Shown: piece after piece, positions 19,068-29,761 of the stretch
How the letters are laid out: every line of letters begins with the position of its first letter
Position numbering within the stretch: position 1 is the first letter of the stretch
Source of the DNA: an uncultured Lachnotalea sp.
GTDB lineage: Bacteria; Bacillota; Clostridia; Lachnospirales; Lachnospiraceae
Direction: 5' to 3'
Assembly: GCA_948470255.1 (NCBI GenBank)
Contig: CAOKOS010000003.1
Location: forward strand, 18,647-82,646
Length of the DNA: 64,000 nt
Made by a program: the position numbers and the translations under genes
Notes under the pieces: model-generated
Told to the model about the DNA's origin: nothing
Seen by the model: only the letters and a program-made list of their open reading frames with translations
The model's database searches: none

Positions 19068-22000
19068 TTGGTCAAAAATATTGGAGGCAGCCTGGATTTT
19101 TGGGTTGATAATTTTAATTATTTTATTTCGGAGATTTCAGTATGGGAAAATATGCATGAAGGCAGTCAAAGAGAGGAAGAGGAAACAGGTGGGAGAAAAA
19201 GCGGAAAAGAAAGGAAGAGGGCCGAAAAGGAAACGTTATAAAAGTATTATGGCGGTTTGCCTGGCAGTTTCCATTCCGGTGCCTGTAGTTTCTTTTGCAG
19301 GACAAGGGGCTGCCACATATTTACAGACGGAAAAAAACGGAGGGGAAACTGTGCCGACGGGGAAAGGGAGGATTGCCGTGGAGGTGGATGGAGACAGCAT
19401 CCGTCCCAATGTTTATCGGGATACGGCAGTGGCAGAGATTACATTTTTTGAAAAAAATTTTGACTGTGAAAGTATCATGATAAAAATCGGAGATGAGACA
19501 GGGAGGGAAACAAAGCTTACGTTTGAAGGCGGAGTATGGAAAGGGGAAACAGGGCTGGGGGAAGGCGTCCTGGAAGTGGTTCCTTATATACGGGAGGATG
19601 ATAACGGAGAGAGCCGGAAATATTGGATTTTGGACAGTGAAGAGGGGACACAGGAACACACAGAAAACAGGACTGTGAAAATGAGGTTCCGATTTCCGAA
19701 AGAGGGGAATTTTACAATCAGTGAAGTGACTGGAAGAGATTTGGCTGGAAACATTTCAAGCCTTTCGGAACCTGTTTTTGTGGCTGTTGACAGGTCGCCT
19801 CCTGAGTTTCAAATCACCCTTCCTGAAGAGGAACTGAGCCATGCAGGATATTATAGCCATCCGATTACAGTCTGGTTATTTTTGAAGGAACATAACTTTC
19901 ATCCTGAGGAGAAGGACAGCCTTCCAGAGGTTACATTAGAGACAGGGGACGGGAATGCGGTTCCGGTGGAGGAAACAGAAAATTTGTGGAAAATGGCCCC
20001 GGAAAAAGGAAAAGACTGGTATAAGTTCCCGCTTAATGTGGGAGAGGAGGCAAATTACCGGATTCAGGTTTCCTATGAAGATCCGGCAGGATGGCCGCTT
20101 ACAGAGAAAAGTGAAAAGGAAAAAGTGTTTACGGTGGATATGACGGAGCCGGAGTTTGGGACCGTCACGGCCATGGGAGAGAGCTGGAATATGCTGATGG
20201 AGCAGATCACTTTTGGAAAGTATTCTTCAAAGGAAGAACTGGTGGTACTGGAAGGAAGGGACAGTATCTCCCCGGTAGAACCACTACAATATTTTTGTTC
20301 GGAACGGGAAATGACGAAAGCAGAGCTGGAGGCCCTTCCGGAGAAGTCCTGGCAGACAGGAAACAGTCTGCTTCTTGTACCGGATACAAAGGCGGCCGTT
20401 TATCTGAAAGTGACGAACTATGCAGGACTCAGCAATTACTTCAGCTCATCTGGTTTCATAGTGGAAAATAAAGGGCCTGTTATTACACTGGAGCCAAAGG
20501 GGAATAGTTTTCCTGGAAGTGGGATCTACCGTAGTGATGTGGAGGTTGAGGTTTTTTTGGAGGAACCAAAAGAAACAGGAGTTGTTTCCGGTATCAAACG
20601 GGTGGAATATCTGCTGGAGGCGGAAAAAGATGGCGGAAGAGAGCTTTTGAGGCAGGAAGTACTGATGGAGTTGGCAGATTCGGAGGAAATGGATTTTGAC
20701 ATAAACGAAACGTGGAAGGACACAGTTTTTCTGGCGGCAGGAGATTATGATGGAGAGAAACTCTGGCTTACAGTGCGGGCAGAAGACAGAGCCGGAAATC
20801 AATCGGAAAAAAGTATCTTTCTTGCCATTGACGTGACGGCGCCAAAGCTGGAGGTTATCTACGGAGAAGAGAAACCTGAAAACGGGACGTATTACAATCG
20901 GGAAAGAAAAGTCCGGCTCGTTGTCCGGGAATCCAATTTTTCCGAAGATCATCTGTGGCTGTTTATCACAAATACGGAAGGGGATGCGCCGGAAATTTCG
21001 GAATGGAGCCACAATGGAACGATACATAGCTGCCAGCTTACCTTTTTTGAGGATGGCGACTATACGTTTTCTGTAAAGTGCGAAGATTTAGCAGGATATG
21101 TGTCAGAAACAAAAACAAGTTCTTTTACCATAGACCGGACGCCTCCGAAAATTTCCGTAGTGTTTTCAGAAGAAGCAAAGACTCAAAATGGACAATACTA
21201 TGCTTCTGAAAGGGAGGCGGAGATTACTATTGAAGAGCATAATTTTTGGAGAGATGGAGTACAGGATGAGCTTAAGGCCTTGCTGGACGATGGGGAATCA
21301 GGAGATTTGGATGTGGGAGACTTTGACGACCGGGGGGATATCCATACAGCCAGGGTTATGTTTCGTAAAGATGGAGATTATCATTTTCAGATTGGATGCG
21401 CAGACATGGCAGGAAACAGGGAGGAAAAGCATTTTGAAGAAAAGTTTTCTATAGATTGTAATCCGCCGGTAATACAGATTTTGGGGATAGAGAATGAATC
21501 GGCCAATAGAGGGGCAGTGGAAGCAGTGGTAGTTTGGGAAGACAAACGCCTACGGAAGGAAAGCGTAAAACTGGATGTCATGCGTTTAGATCACATGGCG
21601 GAAAATAGGGATTATCAATATCGGGAACTTGCAGGGACAACAGAAAAAACAGTAAAAGAATTGATTTCGGACAACTTTCCAAATAGGGAAGAAACGGACG
21701 GATTGTATCTTTTAAAGGCGGTTGCAGCCGACCGGGCGGGAAACAGGACAGAAGAAGAGGTGGTTTTTTCGGTTAACCGGTACGGCTCTGTTTATGAGGC
21801 AGCAGGAGAATCAAAAAAATGGCTGGGGAAAGGGGAATACCCTTATTTGCAGAAAGAACAGGATGTAATCCTGCGGGAATATAATGTGGATCCAGTAGAG
21901 AGTTATCACGTGGCAGTGAGCCGGAATGGGATGATTTCCCCATTGGCAGAGGGGAGGTCTTTCAGCCGTAAAAAAGTTTCGCCACAGGGTTTAGATTCCA

Positions 22001-22638
22001 GATGGCTGGTGTATGAATATAAAATAAACAAAGAAATTTTTGAACTGGAAGGGGACTATGAGATTCTTTTGTATTCTGAAGACAAAGCTGGAAATAAAAC
22101 CGGAAATATGTCGGTGAAAAATACGGAGCGGTCTGCCTCTTTTGCATTTTCCGTAGATAAGACAGGCCCTTCGGCGCTCCTTTTGGGGGCGGAAGACGGA
22201 GGCAGGTATAAAATGGACAAGCTCAGGCTTTTTCTGGATATCCGTGACAATATGTTCTTACAGAAGGTGGAAATACGGACACAGGGGAAAAAGTATTGTT
22301 ATGAGGGAGAAAAAATCAAAGAGAACTTTTCACAAGGGGGGATGGAGGTAGTGCTGGAAGGGGTGGATGACTGGCAGGCTTTGGAGATTTATGCGGAAGA
22401 TAAGGCTGGAAACCGTCTGGAGACAGGGAATGGACACGGAACAGGGGCAGACGGATGTTTGGAATGGAAGTTTCTTGTGACTTCAGACTGGTGGATACAA
22501 TTATACAGAGATCCCTTCAAAATCTTTTTGGCGGCAGTAGTTTCAGGAGGGATACTGACAGCGGGATTTATTTTTATTATTTACAGGAGAAAGAAAAATC
22601 AGCCATGGGGAACCATAGGCAAAAGAAGACATTTGTGA
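19036..22638 (+). CDS. Large Ig-like-repeat membrane/surface protein
   Basis: Repeated VDRSPPEF / IDVTAPKLEV / IDRTPPKISV / VDKTGP Ig-like boundaries; N-terminal hydrophobic segments and C-terminal TM (FLAAVVSGGILTAGFIFIIYRRKK); overlaps kinase stop by 32 nt. Confidence 0.85.
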   Translation: MEQETIRIFHNWSKILEAAWIFGLIILIILFRRFQYGKICMKAVKERKRKQVGEKAEKKGRGPKRKRYKSIMAVCLAVSIPVPVVSFAGQGAATYLQTEKNGGETVPTGKGRIAVEVDGDSIRPNVYRDTAVAEITFFEKNFDCESIMIKIGDETGRETKLTFEGGVWKGETGLGEGVLEVVPYIREDDNGESRKYWILDSEEGTQEHTENRTVKMRFRFPKEGNFTISEVTGRDLAGNISSLSEPVFVAVDRSPPEFQITLPEEELSHAGYYSHPITVWLFLKEHNFHPEEKDSLPEVTLETGDGNAVPVEETENLWKMAPEKGKDWYKFPLNVGEEANYRIQVSYEDPAGWPLTEKSEKEKVFTVDMTEPEFGTVTAMGESWNMLMEQITFGKYSSKEELVVLEGRDSISPVEPLQYFCSEREMTKAELEALPEKSWQTGNSLLLVPDTKAAVYLKVTNYAGLSNYFSSSGFIVENKGPVITLEPKGNSFPGSGIYRSDVEVEVFLEEPKETGVVSGIKRVEYLLEAEKDGGRELLRQEVLMELADSEEMDFDINETWKDTVFLAAGDYDGEKLWLTVRAEDRAGNQSEKSIFLAIDVTAPKLEVIYGEEKPENGTYYNRERKVRLVVRESNFSEDHLWLFITNTEGDAPEISEWSHNGTIHSCQLTFFEDGDYTFSVKCEDLAGYVSETKTSSFTIDRTPPKISVVFSEEAKTQNGQYYASEREAEITIEEHNFWRDGVQDELKALLDDGESGDLDVGDFDDRGDIHTARVMFRKDGDYHFQIGCADMAGNREEKHFEEKFSIDCNPPVIQILGIENESANRGAVEAVVVWEDKRLRKESVKLDVMRLDHMAENRDYQYRELAGTTEKTVKELISDNFPNREETDGLYLLKAVAADRAGNRTEEEVVFSVNRYGSVYEAAGESKKWLGKGEYPYLQKEQDVILREYNVDPVESYHVAVSRNGMISPLAEGRSFSRKKVSPQGLDSRWLVYEYKINKEIFELEGDYEILLYSEDKAGNKTGNMSVKNTERSASFAFSVDKTGPSALLLGAEDGGRYKMDKLRLFLDIRDNMFLQKVEIRTQGKKYCYEGEKIKENFSQGGMEVVLEGVDDWQALEIYAEDKAGNRLETGNGHGTGADGCLEWKFLVTSDWWIQLYRDPFKIFLAAVVSGGILTAGFIFIIYRRKKNQPWGTIGKRRHL

Positions 22639-22680
22639 TAAAATAACCGTAATCTATAGAATGTTTGGAGGGAATACGGA

Positions 22681-24204
22681 GTGAATTACTTAATTGGTAT
22701 TGATTTGGGAACCTCTGCCACAAAAACAGTATTGTTTGACGAAGAGGGGAATGTGATTTCATCTGCTTCAAAGGAATATCCTTTGTACCAGCCCCAGAAT
22801 GGATGGGCAGAGCAGGAACCGGAGGATTGGAAAAATGCGGCGCTGGAAACAATCGCAAAAGTGGTGAAAGAATCCGGAGTGGACAAAGACGCCATTAAAG
22901 GATTGGGGATTTCAGGGCAGATGCACGGCCTTGTTATGCTGGACGGGGAGAATCAGGTCATTCGTCCTTCCATCATCTGGTGTGACCAGCGGACGGCCAG
23001 GGAATGTGAGGAAATCACGGAGAAAGTAGGAGCAAAACGTATTATCGAAATTACGGCGAATCCCGCCCTGACTGGATTTACGGCTTCCAAGATTCTCTGG
23101 GTAAGGAATCATGAACCGGAGAATTATGCCAAATGCCGCCATATTTTGCTGCCGAAAGACTATGTCCGTTTGATTTTGACAGGAGAATATGCGACAGAAG
23201 TATCGGATGCTTCCGGTATGCAGCTTCTGGATGTCCCCAACCGTTGCTGGTCCGATGAGGTGTTGGAGAAGTTGGAAATCGACAAGGGGCTTTTGGCTAA
23301 AGTCTATGAGTCTCCTGAAATAACAGGAACAATTCTGCCGGAAATAGCAGAACTTACAGGGCTTTCTGAAAAGACTGTTGTTGTGGGAGGAGCAGGAGAT
23401 AACGCAGCGGCAGCGGTGGGGACAGGTGTTGTCAGAGACGGAAAAGCCTTTACCACCATTGGAACCAGCGGTGTTGTATTTGCCCATAGTAAAAATGTGA
23501 CCATTGACCCCAAAGGCAGGGTACATACTTTCTGCTGCGCTGTTCCTGGCTGTTGGCATGTGATGGGTGTGACCCAGGGGGCGGGGCTTTCTCTCCAGTG
23601 GTTCCGTAATAATTTCTGCCAGGATTATATGGAGCAGGCAAAGGCGGAAAATTGTGACGCTTATGATTATATTAACCGTGATGTGGAGAGTGTGCCGCTT
23701 GGGGCAAACCGCTTGATTTATCTTCCTTATCTGATGGGGGAGCGCACACCCCATTTAGACCCGGACTGCCGCGGTGTATTTTTCGGGCTCTCTGCCATCC
23801 ATACACGTAAAGATATGCTCCGCGCCGTGATGGAGGGTGTCTCCTACTCTATGAAGGACTGCAATGATATTTTGAAAGAAATGGGAGTGGAGGTTGCAGA
23901 TATGATGGCCTGCGGCGGCGGCGGAAGGAGCGCGGTGTGGCGCCAGATGCTGGCAGATATGTACGGCTGCACTGTGAAAACCGTGGCTGCCAAGGAAGGG
24001 CCTGCTTTAGGGGTGGCAATTCTGGCAGGTGTGGGGGCCGGGATTTATGAAAGTGTGGAAGCTGCCTGCGACCGGATGATTCACACGGATAAGTCCTGTG
24101 GCGCCATTGCGGAAAACACAGAAAAATATAATGAATATCATAAGATTTATAAAAACTTGTATGGCTGCTTAAAAGAACAGTACAAAGAACTGGCGAAATT
24201 GTAA
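22681..24204 (+). CDS. xylB: Xylulokinase (GTG start)
   Basis: FGGY kinase: YLIGIDLGTSATKTVLFDEEGNV, GISGQMHGLVMLD, GERTPHLDPDCRGVFFGLS. Confidence 0.95.
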   Translation: MNYLIGIDLGTSATKTVLFDEEGNVISSASKEYPLYQPQNGWAEQEPEDWKNAALETIAKVVKESGVDKDAIKGLGISGQMHGLVMLDGENQVIRPSIIWCDQRTARECEEITEKVGAKRIIEITANPALTGFTASKILWVRNHEPENYAKCRHILLPKDYVRLILTGEYATEVSDASGMQLLDVPNRCWSDEVLEKLEIDKGLLAKVYESPEITGTILPEIAELTGLSEKTVVVGGAGDNAAAAVGTGVVRDGKAFTTIGTSGVVFAHSKNVTIDPKGRVHTFCCAVPGCWHVMGVTQGAGLSLQWFRNNFCQDYMEQAKAENCDAYDYINRDVESVPLGANRLIYLPYLMGERTPHLDPDCRGVFFGLSAIHTRKDMLRAVMEGVSYSMKDCNDILKEMGVEVADMMACGGGGRSAVWRQMLADMYGCTVKTVAAKEGPALGVAILAGVGAGIYESVEAACDRMIHTDKSCGAIAENTEKYNEYHKIYKNLYGCLKEQYKELAKL

Positions 24205-24352
24205 ATGGAAACATCATAAAAGTAAGGGAACGCCCGCAGAAAAACAGGGTTTTATATGTTAAACGCCCCACCGGCTTCAGCCTGTTTTTGTCCAACAGGC
24301 TGAAACTGGCGGGGACGATCAGTGGAACAGCAAAGCTGTCCCTACCATACGG

Positions 24353-25726
24353 TTATTCTTCCAGCAGTTTTTTATATTCCAGTACTACTTTGTCCATGGC
24401 AGAAGGCCCGGGCGCCCCCAAAACAGTACGTTTCTCCACACATGTCTTCAGGCTGATGGCGTCATAAATATCTTCTTCAAAGACAGGGCTGATGGCCTTA
24501 TATTCTTCGAGACTCATATCGTCCAGGGCAATTCCCTTATCAAGACAATAAAGAACCAGACGGCCGACAATGCCGTGGGCATCACGGAAAGGAATCCCGT
24601 GGTTTACCAGATAGTCAGCGGCGTCAGTGGCATTGGTAAAACCATTTGCAGCGCTTTTTTCCATGACTTCTTTGTTGAACTTTATGGTTTCCAGCATACC
24701 GGAGAAGAGGGCGATACAGCCTTTGGTGGTATCAATGGCATCAAATACCAGTTCTTTATCCTCCTGCATATCTTTGTTGTAAGCCAGAGGGATGCCTTTC
24801 ATAGTTGTCAGGATGGAAGTGAGGGCGCCATATACCCGCCCTGTCTTTCCCCTCACCAGTTCTGCAATATCCGGATTTTTCTTCTGCGGCATAATACTGC
24901 TGCCAGTACTGTAGGCGTCATCCAGTTCCACAAATTGATACTCATTGGAATTCCAGAGGATAATTTCTTCAGAAAAACGGCTCAAATGCATCATAACAGT
25001 GGCCATGGCGCTGCAAAGCTCAATCAGATAATCACGGTCTGACACAGAATCCATACTGTTTCTGGTGGCACAGTCAAAATCCAGAAGAGAGGCGGTATAC
25101 TCCCTGTCCAGAGGATAAGTGGTTCCGGCCAGGGCTCCTGCGCCAAGAGGGCAGGTATTCATTCTTTTCCGTATATCGGAAAGGCGGCTCCTGTCACGGA
25201 GGAACATTTCAAAATATGCGCCAAAATGGTGAGAAACAGTCACAGGCTGGGCTTTTTGGAGATGGGTAAAGCCAGGCATGTAGGTTTCCAGGTTTGATTC
25301 TATGATGGTTAAAAGAACATGAAGGAACTTATTAAGAAGGGAATCAAGCTGGCTGATTTCATCCCGGATATAAAGTTTCATATCCAGGGCTACCTGGTCG
25401 TTTCGGCTCCGGCCGGTATGAAGTTTTTTGCCCACATCACCTATGCGCTGTGTGAGAACGGCTTCCACAAAGCTATGGATGTCTTCTGCGGCGGGGTCGA
25501 TTTCAAGCGTACCGTTTTCTACATCTGCCAGAATTCCCTCCAGCCCCTCAACAATTTGCTGTTTTTCGGAATCAGCCAGGATTCCCTGTTTTGCCAGCAT
25601 AGCTACATGGGCGATACTTCCGCGGATATCCTGGCGGTAAAAACGCTGGTCGAAAGAAATGGAAGCGTTGAACTGATTGACCAGAGAGTTTTCTTCTTTA
25701 ATAAAACGTCCTCCCCATAATTTCAT
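24353..25726 (-). CDS. argH: Argininosuccinate lyase
   Basis: MKLWGGRFIKEENSLVNQFNASISFDQR; GSSIMPQKKNPDIAELVRGKTGRVYG signature. Confidence 0.98.
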   Translation of the reverse strand: MKLWGGRFIKEENSLVNQFNASISFDQRFYRQDIRGSIAHVAMLAKQGILADSEKQQIVEGLEGILADVENGTLEIDPAAEDIHSFVEAVLTQRIGDVGKKLHTGRSRNDQVALDMKLYIRDEISQLDSLLNKFLHVLLTIIESNLETYMPGFTHLQKAQPVTVSHHFGAYFEMFLRDRSRLSDIRKRMNTCPLGAGALAGTTYPLDREYTASLLDFDCATRNSMDSVSDRDYLIELCSAMATVMMHLSRFSEEIILWNSNEYQFVELDDAYSTGSSIMPQKKNPDIAELVRGKTGRVYGALTSILTTMKGIPLAYNKDMQEDKELVFDAIDTTKGCIALFSGMLETIKFNKEVMEKSAANGFTNATDAADYLVNHGIPFRDAHGIVGRLVLYCLDKGIALDDMSLEEYKAISPVFEEDIYDAISLKTCVEKRTVLGAPGPSAMDKVVLEYKKLLEE

Positions 25727-25764
25727 AATATAATCCTCCCTTTTTGTATCTTTTCTGTCTTTCA

Positions 25765-28398
25765 TTAGCTATTTGTATCTGATTTTTTCTGTGCCGTTAT
25801 CTGCACATTTTTATCCGTATCACCGATGGAGGCTGGGTTTTTATTTTCCTGTTTTACAAGCTTCACATCGCTTTCTTCCTGCCCGGAGGCCAAGGCAGCT
25901 TCAGGCTCAGACTGTCTTGAAGGCTTACGGTACACCCGTCCAATCAATATGGAGAGGGCCAGAAGGAGCGCAGACACTACTGAAATCATCATTCCCAGTA
26001 AAAGGCCGTCAGGTCTGTAGGAAAGCTCTATGGAATGGGCACCTGCAGTTACAGGGATCGCGATCATGGCATCGGCAAAAACAACGGGTTCTGTTTCTGC
26101 ATTGTCTACTTTGACAGTCCAACCCTTTTCATAAGGGATAGAAGTATAAAGAAGTCCGTCATAAGGGGCGGTAATACGCCCTATTACAGAGGTATCCGTA
26201 TAGTGGTCTGTGATAAAAGGGGTTTTACCCAGTGTATCTATCAGGGCTTCAAGTTGTGCAAGGTCAAGCCGGTAAGCTTCAGCGGTGAAATTTTGCTCCT
26301 CCTGCCCTGTTGTTAAAGAGACAAAAGTCCCTGCTTCCAGTTTTCCTATATCCAGGAAAAATCCACGATTTACGTTGGAAAAATCCTTTGTGATATTTCC
26401 ACAGGAAAGGGTGACATCCTTGATGGAAGAATTTGTTACATCAATGTAATAGAAACCAGTTTCCGGTATGGTCAGGGTGTATTCCCCGATGGAAGAGGAG
26501 CTGTTCACAACAGGAACCAGAATATTGCCGCAACCGACGGCGTTTGCAAAGGAGTTCTGGCATGCGGCAGGGTTTGCCGCCTGGTAATTCCAGCTTTCTG
26601 CTATACCGGAGGGAAGCAGAAAACCAATGGGGAGACTGAAACGGTTTTCATAAAGGTTTACATTTTTGTCGGTATTTCGCAGAGTATATAATTCGCTGTC
26701 AAGGTTGTTAGTGGATAAAGTATATTTTACACCGAAGAAAGCTGAGACAAAAGGCGTTGCCCCTGTAAAACTGTAAGCATTTGTATTTCCCTCCAGTCCA
26801 AGAGCTTTGTATAAATCAGTCAGATGGGAGTTGGCAGTGGAGGAAAACAGGGATGCAGAATGATAACTGGCCAGAGCAGCATCATTTTTGGTTTTCCGTG
26901 GTTCTTTTTCCATACGGAACAGGCTTGTGTCTTCCTGCTCTATGGAACGTGCCAAAGTCCGGAAGGAATCCTGGTTTTCCAGGTAAGAGCTGCGGTTTAC
27001 AGTGGTAACGCTGGTGACAGCGGTATTCATACTGGACTCTATGGCAATGAGCGCAACGGCTAAGATAGCCAGGGCGGGTGCGTAGGCTTTGCGGTTTTTG
27101 TGGTAATAAAGCAACAATGCATAAAGTCCCACGAAAAGGAGGGTTACGTAGTAGATTTTAAAGGAAAAAGTTTCTTCCGTGATAATGACTTCGCACAAAA
27201 AGATAAAAATAACGACGCCCCAGAAAGAGCCGGAAAACTGTGCCCCGGTATTGGACTCCAGCTTTCTGTATGCTTCATAACACATGGTAAGAACCAAAAT
27301 AATATAAAGGAAAGACTGACGGGCAGGCAGGCTGTTTGGAAAATGGAATCCGTGCCATACAAAGTTAGGGAGATTCAGGGAAAATCCAATCAGCATGATA
27401 AAAAGCAGGACACCTTTGACGATTTTTTCTTTGCAGGAAATCTGTTTGTTGGCCATATAAAGAGGAATGAGCATCAATACCCCTACCCCACAGTAAATAT
27501 TGGGGTGGTGGTCAAGTCCAATTTCCACTTCCACATTGACAAAATGCCGGGCCAGCATCTCAAAACAAGAGAAGTAGGAACTCAATGTTTTAGGAATATT
27601 CACATCTCCTGAAGCGGTCAGCTGCAGAGCAAACAACACGGGAATCAGGAGACAGGCAGCCAGGCCGCCGGCCAAAAAAGAATAGATTGCAAAGTTTATA
27701 CATCGTTTAAGGAAAAGGCGTCGGTCGGATTCCATCACCAGCAGGGCGATGAAATACAGCACCATAAAAATACACATCATAATAGAAATATAATAATTGC
27801 TTAAAATTGAAAGAGCCAGAGTCAGGCAGTAAAGCAGACACTTTCCTTCTTTTACCAGCTGTTCCAAACCGAGAATCACCAAGGGGGCTAAAATCAGACA
27901 GTCCAGCCACATGATATTCCAACTGTAGGCAGCCATATAGGCAGACAATGCATAAAAAATGGCGAAAAAAGAGATTCCTAGATCTTTTGTTTTAAAATGC
28001 TTGCTTAAATACCAACAGAAAGAAAGGCCCGAAAGGCCGATTTTTAGGACGACCATATAGGTCATGAATTCAATGACCAGGCTTTGGGGAATGAGGGCAG
28101 CCAGCCAGTTTATGGGGCTGGCAAGATAATAGGCATAAAGCGCCACAAAGTTGGAACCCATACCAATGTTCCAGGAATAGCTCAGGCTGCCGCCATGCTT
28201 TAGTTTGTCCATGAATTCATTCATAAACGGGGCATACTGATGATACATGTCCGTCCGAAGGAAACTGTTATCGCCGAAAGGGAAGATTTGTCTTTGTATA
28301 AAAATACCGGTCATAATTACGATTGGGATAAAAAAGGAAAGGAGAAACGGGGCTTTCTCCAGTAAAGTTGTTTTCTGTCGGGAAATTTTCAGTGTCAT
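25765..28398 (-). CDS. YfhO family membrane protein
   Basis: Multi-TM 877 aa, SYSWNIGMGSNFVALYAYYLASPINWLAALIP; YfhO-like. Confidence 0.88.
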   Translation of the reverse strand: MTLKISRQKTTLLEKAPFLLSFFIPIVIMTGIFIQRQIFPFGDNSFLRTDMYHQYAPFMNEFMDKLKHGGSLSYSWNIGMGSNFVALYAYYLASPINWLAALIPQSLVIEFMTYMVVLKIGLSGLSFCWYLSKHFKTKDLGISFFAIFYALSAYMAAYSWNIMWLDCLILAPLVILGLEQLVKEGKCLLYCLTLALSILSNYYISIMMCIFMVLYFIALLVMESDRRLFLKRCINFAIYSFLAGGLAACLLIPVLFALQLTASGDVNIPKTLSSYFSCFEMLARHFVNVEVEIGLDHHPNIYCGVGVLMLIPLYMANKQISCKEKIVKGVLLFIMLIGFSLNLPNFVWHGFHFPNSLPARQSFLYIILVLTMCYEAYRKLESNTGAQFSGSFWGVVIFIFLCEVIITEETFSFKIYYVTLLFVGLYALLLYYHKNRKAYAPALAILAVALIAIESSMNTAVTSVTTVNRSSYLENQDSFRTLARSIEQEDTSLFRMEKEPRKTKNDAALASYHSASLFSSTANSHLTDLYKALGLEGNTNAYSFTGATPFVSAFFGVKYTLSTNNLDSELYTLRNTDKNVNLYENRFSLPIGFLLPSGIAESWNYQAANPAACQNSFANAVGCGNILVPVVNSSSSIGEYTLTIPETGFYYIDVTNSSIKDVTLSCGNITKDFSNVNRGFFLDIGKLEAGTFVSLTTGQEEQNFTAEAYRLDLAQLEALIDTLGKTPFITDHYTDTSVIGRITAPYDGLLYTSIPYEKGWTVKVDNAETEPVVFADAMIAIPVTAGAHSIELSYRPDGLLLGMMISVVSALLLALSILIGRVYRKPSRQSEPEAALASGQEESDVKLVKQENKNPASIGDTDKNVQITAQKKSDTNS

Positions 28399-28399
28399 G

Positions 28400-29401
28400 T
28401 TATAAATTGCCTTTCATAGTATCAGAGTTTTTATTGGGATGTTTCTTCCTATGGCCAGGTCCTGCCTCTTTTTCAGGCAGGTTGGTGGTCTTTAAAATAT
28501 AAATGGGCCGGTTTTTGGCTTCCATATAAATATGGGCAATATATTCTCCCAGTATGCCGATGGAGAGTTCGATGATGCCTCCAAGGAACAGGACGGCACA
28601 CAAAGTGGTCACGTAACCGGGCACGTCGATCCCGAAAACGAGAGTCTGGATAAGGGTTACAATAATGTAAAAAAACGCAACAATAGAAATTAAGAACCCG
28701 ATACCGGACACCATGCGGAGCGGGGAAATGGAAAAGGAGGTGATCCCGTCAATGGCATATTTTAAAAGCCCGCGAAAGCTCCATTTGGTAGAACCCAGGG
28801 TACGCTCTACATTTTCGTATGGATACCATTTGGTTTCATATCCGACCCAGGCGAAAATTCCTTTGGAAAACCGTTCCACTTCAGAAAGCTCCAGAATAGA
28901 ATTTACCATTTGCCTGGTCATGATACGGAAATCCACAGCAGCCGGAGGCATTTTCACGTCAGACATCCGGTTGCTTAGCCGGTAAAAAAGGTTGGAAAAA
29001 ACGCTCCGTATACGGGATTCTCCGGCACGGGTTGTCCTCCTTGCGGCGGCACAGTCAAAGCCCTCTTCAATGCCTTTCATCATATGTGGAATCATAGATG
29101 GAGGATGCTGTAAATCAGCATCCATGATAATTACAAAATCACCGGAAGAATAGGAAAGCCCGGCAAACATGGCAGCTTCTTTTCCGAAATTCCTGGAGAA
29201 AGAAAGATACCGGACATTTTCATGGGCCTGGGCCAGGCCATACAGTTTTTTCAGGGTGGAATCGCGGCTTCCGTCATCCACAAAAATATAAGTGAAATGG
29301 TATCCCGCCATGGAGGAGACGGCTTCTTCTGTAACCTGGTAGAAGGTTTCAAGAACCTCTTCTTCGTTGTAACAGGGAACAATAATATCAACAGAATTCA
29401 T
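28400..29401 (-). CDS. Family 2 glycosyltransferase (DPM1/GtrB-like) with two C-terminal TMs
   Basis: VDIIVPCYNEEEVL, FVDDGSRDST, SFSRNFGKEAAMFAGL, IMDADLQHPP. Confidence 0.95.
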   Translation of the reverse strand: MNSVDIIVPCYNEEEVLETFYQVTEEAVSSMAGYHFTYIFVDDGSRDSTLKKLYGLAQAHENVRYLSFSRNFGKEAAMFAGLSYSSGDFVIIMDADLQHPPSMIPHMMKGIEEGFDCAAARRTTRAGESRIRSVFSNLFYRLSNRMSDVKMPPAAVDFRIMTRQMVNSILELSEVERFSKGIFAWVGYETKWYPYENVERTLGSTKWSFRGLLKYAIDGITSFSISPLRMVSGIGFLISIVAFFYIIVTLIQTLVFGIDVPGYVTTLCAVLFLGGIIELSIGILGEYIAHIYMEAKNRPIYILKTTNLPEKEAGPGHRKKHPNKNSDTMKGNL

Positions 29402-29512
29402 AAAAGTTTTCCTTATTCCTAAAAATTCCTAAAGCATATCTTTTTGTAACGGCCAAATGGCCGTGTGTGCCCTATGGGTATAAGGGGGTACCCGGAGGGG
29501 ATACTATTTTAT

Positions 29513-29640
29513 CGCATAGAAACTTCGCTCCCCATACAACAAAAACTCTTCCGGGGAGCGCGCCGCGGCAGTATGGAATGATGCTGCCCAGGCAGCCTGA
29601 CGCAGGCGGAGAATCCTGCTTGCAGGATTCTTTGTTCTAT
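29513..29640. repeat. Dispersed intergenic repeat copy B
   Basis: ATAGAAACTTCGCTCCCCATACAACAAAAAC...GGCGGAGAATCCTGCTTGCAGGATTCTTTGTTCTA shared with 7800-7840 and 38251-38309. Confidence 0.75.
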
Positions 29641-29761
29641 TGTAGTATACACCTTTATAAAAGTAAATGAAGAAAAATTAAAAAAATATGTAATAAAACC
29701 GATAGAAGGCGAATACACATAGTATTAGCCTAAAAATGACGGTTGGGAAGATGAAGCATAA

